A stretch of DNA of 48,604 bases. Source: [Leptolyngbya] sp. JSC-1 (lineage in GTDB: Bacteria; Cyanobacteriota; Cyanobacteriia; Elainellales; Elainellaceae). The notes under the pieces are model-generated. The model worked only from the letters and a program-made list of their open reading frames with translations. It made no database searches and was not told the DNA's origin. The stretch spans positions 1,029,387 through 1,077,990 of the forward strand of contig KL662191.1 in NCBI GenBank assembly GCA_000733415.1. The letters run 5' to 3'. The position numbers and the translations under genes are program-made. Below, in pieces: positions 8,237 through 15,355 of this stretch. Every line of letters starts with the position of its first letter. Position 1 is the stretch's first letter.

Positions 8237-9388
8237 ATGGAAAACACCACGCTCACGCTTCAGACCCAGCCCAGCCAGGCTCCAAAAGCTCCAACCAAAA
8301 CTCCAACCAACGCTTCAACCAACGCTTTAACCAAACCCGCTAGTACCATTGCGCTGACGCTTCAACCGCCGTCTGCTGCTCCCGTCCGGGTTGCTTTGTT
8401 TGGGGTTGGACGTTGGGGCAGCCATTGGTTGCGCAAGTTTTTAGATCATCCGCAGGCAGAATTGGCGGCTGTGGTGGATCCCTGCGAGAGTCGGCTAATT
8501 ACCCTGAATCGGCAATACGAATTAGAGCAGCAGTCGATTACCGTCACGACTAATTGGCAAACAGCTCTGCACCTGCCCAATCTAGACGCGGTTGCTATTG
8601 TCACTCCTGCCGCCACCCACTATCCTCTGATTCGGGCAGCCCTGGAACAAGGCCACCATGTGCTGGCTGAAAAACCCCTGACGCTCGATGTAGCCGAATC
8701 TCTGGCTCTTTGTCAGCTTGCGGCTCAGCAACAGCGGCAGTTAGTGATTGACCACACCTACTTATTTCACGCGGCAGTCCAGCGGGGTCGAGCCGTAATT
8801 CAACAAGGAGCGCTAGGAGAGTTACGGTATGGCTATGCGGCCCGCACCCACCTCGGACCTGTCCGTCAGGATGTGGACGCCCTTTGGGATTTGGCCATTC
8901 ACGATATTGCTATTTTTAATTCCTGGTTGAACGCCACGCCCATCGAGGTCCAAGCTCAAGCCTCTAACTGGCTCCAGCCCGGTTTGGCCGATCTAGTTTG
9001 GGTAAAGTTAACCTATGCCAGCGGATTTCAAGCCTTCATTCATCTCTGCTGGTCCAATCCGGATAAGCAACGTCGCCTCAGTGTGGTAGGCAGTCAGGGC
9101 ACACTAGTATTCGACGAAATGGCAGCATCTCCCTTAATGCTGTTGCAAGGCTCGCTGGAGCAACAGGCTGATTGCTTCATTCCGACTGGGCACTATCATC
9201 AGGCCATCGAGATTGAGCCGATTGAGCCTCTACAGGCTGTTTGCACCCACTTTCTTACCTGTGTACAGGAAAATCGGGCTTCGGAAATTTCCTCAGGTTG
9301 GTTGGGGGCACAGCTAGTACAGATTCTGGCGGCTCTGACCCAATCCTTACAGCAGGGCGGAAAGCCCATTGTCCTAAATCTAGTTTGA
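8237..9388 (+). CDS. Gfo/Idh/MocA family NAD(P)-dependent oxidoreductase
   Basis: A 383-residue oxidoreductase. After a Thr/Ala/Pro-rich leader of about 45 residues encoded by short repeats (TKTPTNASTNALTK), the Rossmann domain begins with VALFGVGRWGSHWLRKF. The diagnostic EKPLTLD motif follows (the lysine is usually catalytic), and then the C-terminal alpha/beta domain with DLAIHDIAIFNSWL carrying the usual histidine. Family members oxidise or reduce sugars and related compounds using a nicotinamide cofactor; the substrate is unknown. The first 40-odd residues are not part of the fold, so a downstream start is possible, although no better ribosome-binding site stands out. Confidence 0.88.
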   Translation: MENTTLTLQTQPSQAPKAPTKTPTNASTNALTKPASTIALTLQPPSAAPVRVALFGVGRWGSHWLRKFLDHPQAELAAVVDPCESRLITLNRQYELEQQSITVTTNWQTALHLPNLDAVAIVTPAATHYPLIRAALEQGHHVLAEKPLTLDVAESLALCQLAAQQQRQLVIDHTYLFHAAVQRGRAVIQQGALGELRYGYAARTHLGPVRQDVDALWDLAIHDIAIFNSWLNATPIEVQAQASNWLQPGLADLVWVKLTYASGFQAFIHLCWSNPDKQRRLSVVGSQGTLVFDEMAASPLMLLQGSLEQQADCFIPTGHYHQAIEIEPIEPLQAVCTHFLTCVQENRASEISSGWLGAQLVQILAALTQSLQQGGKPIVLNLV

Positions 9389-9526
9389 GAATGTGCATAG
9401 GATTTAGCAGACCTAATATTTGGCTAGAAATGGCTAGAAATAGAGTAGGCAGGGCTAGAAGGAGCCAGGAATCAGGAGTCAGCGTATTTCGGGAGTCCTA
9501 ACTGTTCAACCCGTTTCACAGTTCAT

Positions 9527-10753
9527 TTGGGTCTGCTGTGGCAGTTTGAAGAGGATCTGACGAATATCGACTGGTATTACGCTGTATATGGAGAAAATCG
9601 TCAAGTTTTATCTACCAAGACGCTATTTCTGGAGGAAGCTGATCTAGAATTCCGCTACGTTAATCGTAAGCGGAGGAAAGCACAACCGGTGACACGCTCC
9701 TACCCCAGGCCGAGACAAGCGCCAGCTGTAAAACGCCCCTATGCTCTAAAAAAAGCTCTAAAACTAAAATCGACCGTAAGACAGCGAACTCCAGGGATCT
9801 CCTTATTCCTTAGCCTTGTGGTACTTCTAGGCAGTGCTAGCATCAGCAGTGCAATCACAGGTTTTTTGATCCGCAAAAGTATTTTAGCGAATCAACCTTC
9901 CCCCGAATCAGTAGTTCTGACTGGTCCCTCGACTCAATCGCAACCAACGCCTATCGTCAGTCCTTCTGCGACGCCATTGAGTAATTCACAGGTTGGATTA
10001 TTGCCACAGCAATATCAGCAGCCGTACCAACAGCAGCACCAACAGCAGCCGTACCAACAGCAGCTAGCCCAAGCAAACGCCGCTGCCGAGCAAAAACGCC
10101 TGACTTATTCGGTCCCCAAACAGCATCAAGGGGCAATCGTGGAATCAGCTGAGCTAAAGATTGCCCGCGATGCAATTGCACTCACGTTTGATGACGGCCC
10201 CTGGGATGTCACGACCGATCAGATTTTAGACATCCTGGCGCAGGAAGGCGTCAAGGCTACTTTCTTCTGGGTTGGGCAAGCGGTACAGAACCGGCCTGAG
10301 ATAGCGCGTCGCGTTGTTCATGCGGGTCATGCGATTGGCAATCACACCTGGCATCACCGCTATGAACCAATGAGTGAAGTTGAGGCTGCCAGCGAGATCG
10401 AAATTGCCGCCCAAATTTTTCGGGAAACCACCGGAATTCAGACCATGCTATTTCGGCCACCAGGCGGCTATCTCAACAACGGCTTGGCAGACTATGCTAT
10501 CAGCCAGGGCCATACGGTAGTGATGTGGTCAGTATCTTCAGCCGATACGGATCCTGGTAACAGTGCCCAGGACTATATCGAAAATGTGCTGGCAGATGTG
10601 CAGCCGGGAGGCATTGTCCTGCTCCATGACGGCGGCGGCGACCGTTCTAAAACCGTTGCAGCGCTACCCACAATTATTCGCAGCCTCAAAGCGCAGGGCT
10701 ATCGCTTTGTTACGGTTCCAGAGTTGTTGCAGCTAGAATCGGACGGTTGGTAA
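9527..10753 (+). CDS. Membrane-anchored polysaccharide deacetylase (NodB homology)
   Basis: A 408-residue carbohydrate esterase family 4-type enzyme that removes acetyl groups from a cell-wall or extracellular polysaccharide. Residues 1-45 are a small N-terminal domain (LLWQFEEDLTNIDWYYAVYG). A membrane segment follows at about 90-115, then a Gln/Pro/Tyr-rich linker with repeated YQQPYQQQ units. The NodB domain runs from about 200 to 400. Catalytic motifs are TFDDGPW (general base and metal aspartates), GNHTWHH (metal histidines), FRPPGG, and the C-terminal GGIVLLHDGGG. The start is TTG at 9527, because no in-frame ATG precedes the conserved N-terminus. The catalytic domain should face the periplasm. 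Confidence 0.9.
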   Translation: MGLLWQFEEDLTNIDWYYAVYGENRQVLSTKTLFLEEADLEFRYVNRKRRKAQPVTRSYPRPRQAPAVKRPYALKKALKLKSTVRQRTPGISLFLSLVVLLGSASISSAITGFLIRKSILANQPSPESVVLTGPSTQSQPTPIVSPSATPLSNSQVGLLPQQYQQPYQQQHQQQPYQQQLAQANAAAEQKRLTYSVPKQHQGAIVESAELKIARDAIALTFDDGPWDVTTDQILDILAQEGVKATFFWVGQAVQNRPEIARRVVHAGHAIGNHTWHHRYEPMSEVEAASEIEIAAQIFRETTGIQTMLFRPPGGYLNNGLADYAISQGHTVVMWSVSSADTDPGNSAQDYIENVLADVQPGGIVLLHDGGGDRSKTVAALPTIIRSLKAQGYRFVTVPELLQLESDGW

Positions 10754-10942
10754 TCCCAATCAAAATTTACCTAGTGGGCAATCCGACTGCTATTGAGTTT
10801 CCTCTGGCGTAGGGATAGTAAAGCCGTGATCTGCAAGGAGCAAGTTGCGTCAATCCCTTTCCCGTCTTCTGATACCCTGAAAACAGGTGAAACGCCAGAT
10901 TACTCTCCCGATCAATTCCACGATCAATCTCCCGATCAACGC

Positions 10943-12154
10943 ATGGATACTAAAGCTTTTAAGCGCTCGCTCAACAACTCGGAAAACTACCACCGCAAAG
11001 GATTTGGCCATGAGGCCGAAGTGTCTGACCTGATGCAGTCCGAGTATCAAAGTTCTCTAATCCAGGAAATTCGCGACAATCAGTACCGACTGCGGCGCGG
11101 CGATGTCACGATTCGGTTAGCGGAAGCCTTTGGATTTTGCTGGGGCGTGGAGCGAGCAGTGGCGATGGCCTACGAAACGCGGCAGCATTTTCCCACCGAG
11201 CGGATCTGGATCACCAATGAAATTATTCACAATCCTTCGGTGAACCAGCGGCTGCGAGAAATGCAGGTGGAGTTTATCCCGGTGCAGAGCGACCAAAAGG
11301 ATTTCTCTGGCGTAGAGCAGGGCGATGTCGTAATTTTGCCTGCCTTTGGAGCCAGCGTTCAGGAAATGCAGCTCCTGAATGACAAAAATTGCACAATTGT
11401 AGATACCACCTGCCCCTGGGTCTCGAAGGTGTGGAACACGGTGGAAAAGCACAAGAAAGTCAGCTTTACCTCCATCATCCACGGCAAATACAACCACGAG
11501 GAAACCATTGCCACTAGTTCGTTTGCCGGCACCTATCTGATTGTGCTGAATCTGGAGCAGGCCCAATATGTGTGCGACTACATTCTGAATGGCGGCGACC
11601 GCAACGAGTTTATGGCCAAGTTCAGCAACGCCTGCTCGGCTGGTTTCGACCCCGACCGCGACTTGGACCATATCGGCATCGCCAACCAAACCACGATGCT
11701 GAAGGGCGAAACCGAGCAGATCGGCAAGCTGTTCGAGCATACGCTGATGAAAAAATATGGCCCAGACAAACTGAACCAGCATTTTCAGAGCTTCAACACC
11801 ATCTGCGACGCTACCCAGGAACGGCAAGATGCTATGTTCAAACTGGTGGAAGACCGGCTCGATCTGATGGTGGTGATCGGCGGTTACAACTCGTCGAACA
11901 CGACCCATTTGCAAGAAATCGCCATCGAACGTGGCATTCCTTCGTATCACATCGACAGCGCCGACCGGATCGGTCCTGGGAATCGAGTCGAGCATAAGCC
12001 GCTGCATCGAGACCTAGAAGTGCAGGAAAACTGGCTGCCGCCTGGAGAAATTGTGGTGGGGATTACCTCAGGTGCCTCCACGCCCGACCGTGTAGTAGAA
12101 GCCGTGATCGAAAAGATTTTTCAGCTCAAGCCGACGGCGGTAGCGGTTAGTTAA
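10943..12154 (+). CDS. ispH: 4-hydroxy-3-methylbut-2-enyl diphosphate reductase
   Basis: The last enzyme of the MEP isoprenoid pathway. It reduces HMBPP to isopentenyl and dimethylallyl diphosphate using a [4Fe-4S] cluster and ferredoxin-type electrons. The three cluster cysteines are C66 (FGFCWGVERA), C157 (TTCPWVSKV) and C231 (NACSAGF). The NSSNTTHLQEIA and GASTPDRVVE regions are also present. An open frame extends upstream to 10793, but the ATG at 10943 gives MDTKAFKRSLNNSENYHRKG, the standard N-terminal extension of cyanobacterial and plant-type IspH, so this start is preferred (403 residues). Confidence 0.96.
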   Translation: MDTKAFKRSLNNSENYHRKGFGHEAEVSDLMQSEYQSSLIQEIRDNQYRLRRGDVTIRLAEAFGFCWGVERAVAMAYETRQHFPTERIWITNEIIHNPSVNQRLREMQVEFIPVQSDQKDFSGVEQGDVVILPAFGASVQEMQLLNDKNCTIVDTTCPWVSKVWNTVEKHKKVSFTSIIHGKYNHEETIATSSFAGTYLIVLNLEQAQYVCDYILNGGDRNEFMAKFSNACSAGFDPDRDLDHIGIANQTTMLKGETEQIGKLFEHTLMKKYGPDKLNQHFQSFNTICDATQERQDAMFKLVEDRLDLMVVIGGYNSSNTTHLQEIAIERGIPSYHIDSADRIGPGNRVEHKPLHRDLEVQENWLPPGEIVVGITSGASTPDRVVEAVIEKIFQLKPTAVAVS

Positions 12155-12273
12155 GTTACTCCATCCACCCAACGCTAGATCTTCCTGCCAATGCGGGTTA
12201 GATTACACTGGCTGGCGCGGATTTCGAGTTATTCTATTTGAGGAGAACGCCCCAACCGAATAGGAGATCACAG

Positions 12274-13935
12274 ATGCAAACCGTGGACGAAAAGATTAGC
12301 CCCCTTGCCGGAAAGCTAGCTCCTGCCAACAGTTTGATTGATGTCTCCAAACTGTTGGACCAGTATTACACGGTACAGCCCGATCCGGCCAATCCCACCC
12401 AAAAGGTCAGCTTTGGTACCTCTGGACATCGGGGATCTTCGGCTAACGGCACTTTTAACGAGGCGCATATTCTGGCTGTGTCGCAGGCGGTGGCTGAGTA
12501 TCGCCGCAGTCAGGGCATCGATGGTCCACTCTACATGGGGATGGATTCACATGCGTTGTCGGCTCCGGCCCAAAAAACGGCGCTGGAAGTGTTGGCGGCG
12601 CATGGAGTCGAAGTGCATATTGCCGTCACCGAAGGCTATGCCCAGTACACGCCCACGCCGGTAGTCTCCCACGCCATTCTCACCTACAACCGGGGCCGCG
12701 CCAGCGGCTTGGCAGACGGGATTATCATCACTCCCTCCCATAACCCGCCCAGCGATGGTGGCTTCAAGTACAATCCACCCTCTGGCGGTCCGGCAGAACC
12801 AGAAACCACGAAATGGATCCAGGATCGGGCCAATGCGTTACTCGCCAACGGCAACCGCGAGGTGCAACGGATCTCCTACGAAAGCGCGCTGCGAGCTTCC
12901 ACCACGCATATTCGTGATTTCATTACGCCCTACGTCAATGATTTAGAGAATATCATCGACATTGATGTGATTCGCTCGGCAGGGCTGCGGATTGGGGCCG
13001 ATCCGTTGGGTAGCTCCAACATTGCCTACTGGGAGCCGATCATCAACCGCTATGGTCTCAATATCACCATCGTCAACAACAAAGTAGACCCGACCTTTGG
13101 CTTCATGACCGTAGACTGGGACGGCAAAATCCGCATGGACTGCTCGTCGCAGTACGCGATGGCGAATTTGATTAAACTCAAAAACGACTACGACATCGCC
13201 TTTGGCAACGATACCGATTCCGACCGGCATGGCATTGTCACGCCCAGCGTCGGCTTGATGAACCCAAACCATTTTCTCTCGGTGGCCATCTACTATCTGT
13301 TCAGCAACCGCAGCAACTGGCCCTCCAACAGCGCTATTGGCAAAACCTTAGTCAGCAGCAGCATGATCGACCGGGTAGGCAAACTGATCGGGCGGCAGGT
13401 GTGCGAAGTGCCGGTGGGCTTCAAGTGGTTTGTGTCAGGTTTGTTGGATGGCTCGCTCGGTTTTGGCGGCGAAGAGAGTGCCGGAGCTTCTTTTTTGCGC
13501 AAGGATGGCACAGTTTGGACCACTGACAAAGACGGCATGATTATGGATCTGCTGGCGGCGGAGATCACGGCCCGCACAGGTAAGGATCCGGGCGTCCACT
13601 ATCAAGAGCTGACGGCTCAACTGGGCACAGCCTACTACAGCCGCATCGACTCGCCCGCCACGCCGGAACAAAAAGCCCGTCTCGGTAAACTAGCTCCAGA
13701 CGATGTCAAAGCCGCTTCCCTCGCCGGAGAACCGATCGTCGCTAAGCTGACCAAAGCTCCGGGCAATGATGCCCCGATTGGCGGCCTCAAGGTCGTTACC
13801 GAAAATGGCTGGTTCGCGGCTCGCCCCTCTGGTACTGAAAATGTGTACAAGGTCTACGCTGAAAGTTTGAAGAGCGAAGCCCATCTAGAGCAAATTTTGG
13901 CGGAAGCAAGTCAGATTGTGAATGAAGCGCTGTGA
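12274..13935 (+). CDS. pgm: Phosphoglucomutase (alpha-D-glucose phosphate-specific)
   Basis: Interconverts glucose 1-phosphate and glucose 6-phosphate, linking glycolysis to glycogen and cell-wall precursor synthesis. About 553 residues, close to E. coli Pgm. The phosphoserine loop is TPSHNPPSDGG with S155. The metal-binding loop is FGNDTDSDRHG, the sugar-binding loop GGEESAGASF, and the phosphate-binding loop ARPSGTENVYKVYAES. An open frame begins at TTG 12238, but the ATG at 12274 has taggagat just upstream and gives the normal N-terminus. Confidence 0.96.
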   Translation: MQTVDEKISPLAGKLAPANSLIDVSKLLDQYYTVQPDPANPTQKVSFGTSGHRGSSANGTFNEAHILAVSQAVAEYRRSQGIDGPLYMGMDSHALSAPAQKTALEVLAAHGVEVHIAVTEGYAQYTPTPVVSHAILTYNRGRASGLADGIIITPSHNPPSDGGFKYNPPSGGPAEPETTKWIQDRANALLANGNREVQRISYESALRASTTHIRDFITPYVNDLENIIDIDVIRSAGLRIGADPLGSSNIAYWEPIINRYGLNITIVNNKVDPTFGFMTVDWDGKIRMDCSSQYAMANLIKLKNDYDIAFGNDTDSDRHGIVTPSVGLMNPNHFLSVAIYYLFSNRSNWPSNSAIGKTLVSSSMIDRVGKLIGRQVCEVPVGFKWFVSGLLDGSLGFGGEESAGASFLRKDGTVWTTDKDGMIMDLLAAEITARTGKDPGVHYQELTAQLGTAYYSRIDSPATPEQKARLGKLAPDDVKAASLAGEPIVAKLTKAPGNDAPIGGLKVVTENGWFAARPSGTENVYKVYAESLKSEAHLEQILAEASQIVNEAL

Positions 13936-13974
13936 GGAAGACTTGAGGAAGATAGGGGAGATGGGGAAGGTAGT

Positions 13975-14214
13975 TCAGCACTGGAAGATAGCACTCAGCC
14001 ATAGTCCATTCTGACGCAAGTTGAGTTTGGCTCTGGCGAATCCTGAGCCATCTTCAAAGTCAAAACTGTTGAAGCGATAGGCCAGTCGGAGCGAGGCGAG
14101 GCAGGAGAGGCGATATTGCACACCGGCAAGCAGGTTTCAGGTCCAGTTTTCATCGGCACCGATATTAAACCCGGATACATCACCCCGCAGGCCCAGGGTC
14201 CAACGCTCAGACAT
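13975..14214 (-). pseudogene. C-terminal remnant of an outer-membrane beta-barrel protein
   Basis: Read on the minus strand this stretch encodes SERWTLGLRGDVSGFNIGAD, an in-frame TGA (plus positions 14137-14139), then NLLAGVQYRLSCLASLRLAY and RFNSFDFEDGSGFARAKLNL, ending at TGA 13975-13977. Alternating residues, the GLRGD-GFGIG-type strand and the terminal LRQNGLWL strand are typical of an 8- or 10-stranded barrel porin tail. The stop falls where related proteins commonly have Trp before Asn-Leu-Leu, so TGG to TGA is the likely lesion. The upstream part of the gene is missing, and the fragment abuts an IS256 remnant. Confidence 0.65.
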
Positions 14215-14503
14215 CGACCCCCAATTGGGCACCCACTAAGGGGCTAACCAGTGTTCTAGAAAAGCAAAATTTGCGATCGATCGGGGATCTGTCAATTCTT
14301 TTGTGACAAAGGATAATCTCTTTGGGAAATCTGTCTTCAAACTCAATGGCAAAGCGATTGAGCGCAGGCTTCCACTCCCGAATCGGCATCGTCCACTTCT
14401 TAGAGATATTCTCAATTGCCAGATAGACTACCTTCAAAGCAGCTTCGTCATTGGCAAAGATGCGATGATTGCGAGTGACCTTGCGTAAACACCTAATCAG
14501 CAA
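14215..14503 (-). pseudogene. IS256-family (mutator-type) transposase C-terminal remnant
   Basis: Minus-strand translation gives RKVTRNHRIFANDEAALKVV, then YLAIENISKKWTMPIREWKP and ALNRFAIEFEDRFP. This is the conserved C-terminus of IS256-type transposases (RTRGHFPNDEA, KWxxPxREW and FAIxFxxRF in canonical members). The DDE catalytic core is absent and the normal stop seems lost. It is a dead fragment, and its insertion may have removed the front of the neighbouring beta-barrel gene. Confidence 0.75.
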
Positions 14504-14969
14504 CGATTTTACTCGACTTCGAAAACTGAATAAAATCTTTATTCAAGAGTTCGTAGGATAGTTCACCCTTTTTATTTGTGTAGGCTTTTACAATCGCTTC
14601 ATACTCGTTATTCGTGGAGGCTTTTACGACTGCTTCGTACTCGGCACTATCCACGGTAGCCAGTTCTTCCGGCAACTCTTCGTCCGGATCAACTGCTGCT
14701 TGATTACCACTGAGTTTCACGGCTCCCCGCCGAGAATAAGGTATACCAGAGGTCAGTTCAATCGCCTCTTGAAAGGCTGCAATCGGAAACATCTCCAGAT
14801 TGGTATTTGCCGACGGTTCGGGAGTGCCTGTCCGTCTATTGACTGAGGCTAGTCCGGGTTGGGATGTGTCATAGCGCAAAATAACAATCCCTGATTTTCC
14901 ATCTCTGAGCTTCTGGCGGTACGCTGCCGCCTCTATCGTAGACAACTCAACTATTTTTGTTCTAATCAC
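14493..14969 (-). CDS. Hypothetical protein, downstream partner of an orphan pair
   Basis: A 158-residue protein of unknown function. The start is GTG, overlapping the stop of the upstream 75-residue gene (GTGA), which indicates translational coupling. The N-terminal half is mixed alpha/beta (TIEAAAYRQKLRDGKSGIVI). The C-terminal half is acidic and holds a tandem 12-residue duplication, EYEAVVKASTNN/EYEAIVKAYTNK, from a 36-base direct repeat. The 3' end runs into the IS256 remnant by about 10 bases, so the C-terminus may have been altered by that insertion. No family recognised. Confidence 0.5.
   Translation of the reverse strand: MIRTKIVELSTIEAAAYRQKLRDGKSGIVILRYDTSQPGLASVNRRTGTPEPSANTNLEMFPIAAFQEAIELTSGIPYSRRGAVKLSGNQAAVDPDEELPEELATVDSAEYEAVVKASTNNEYEAIVKAYTNKKGELSYELLNKDFIQFSKSSKIVAD
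14578..14649. repeat. 36-base imperfect direct repeat within a coding region
   Basis: Two copies of 'gtg-aggcttttac-a-tgcttc-tactcg' with a 36-base period, beginning at 14578 and 14614, encode the duplicated 12-residue unit of the 158-residue hypothetical protein on the minus strand. Confidence 0.75.
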
Positions 14970-15193
14970 GATTGCACCTTATGAAAATCTCTAGTGTTAG
15001 TCAAAGTTGAGAAATGAACTGTTGAAGAGCTTGCCATGACCGGACCGCTGCGGGCAATTACGGCTGTCTTGCTGACTTCGGGGTAATTGAGCAACCCAAA
15101 CAGCGCCACGTCACCGCCTTCCAACGCGACTCCTGAGGGGTCATTGAACCTTGCAGCCAACTCCTCCGCTTGAGCAGGTATAAACCGTGACAT
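14966..15193 (-). CDS. Hypothetical protein, upstream partner of an orphan pair
   Basis: A 75-residue protein starting MSRFIPAQAEELAARFNDP, with an alpha-helical start, a Gly/Ala/Val-rich centre and no membrane segment or known motif. Its stop overlaps the GTG of the following 158-residue gene by four bases, so the two are probably made together. They lie about 160 bases beyond the 3' end of the subtilisin gene on the same strand. A small gene coupled to a larger one suggests a two-protein unit, but nothing identifies it as a toxin-antitoxin pair. Confidence 0.5.
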   Translation of the reverse strand: MSRFIPAQAEELAARFNDPSGVALEGGDVALFGLLNYPEVSKTAVIARSGPVMASSSTVHFSTLTNTRDFHKVQS

Positions 15194-15355
15194 TCAAACT
15201 TCTATTTTGCGATTCCGTTTGGCACGAAGGTGGCCGAAGTGATGACGATGGAATTTTTACAAAACTAAGCGAGATTCACTCATCTCCCTCGTTCGGTGAG
15301 GCTCACAAGCCGCTATCTCCCCAGATCCCCCTTGAGCACGCTACGCAAACACCTT

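Noticed and set aside
8041..8343. A 100-codon frame upstream of and overlapping the oxidoreductase
   Set aside because: It overlaps the repeat-encoded leader of the oxidoreductase in another frame and has no domain or ribosome-binding site of note.
11117..12007. Long open frame of 296 codons antisense to ispH
   Set aside because: Its extent follows from the codon bias of ispH on the opposite strand. The translation has no family features and ispH is certain.
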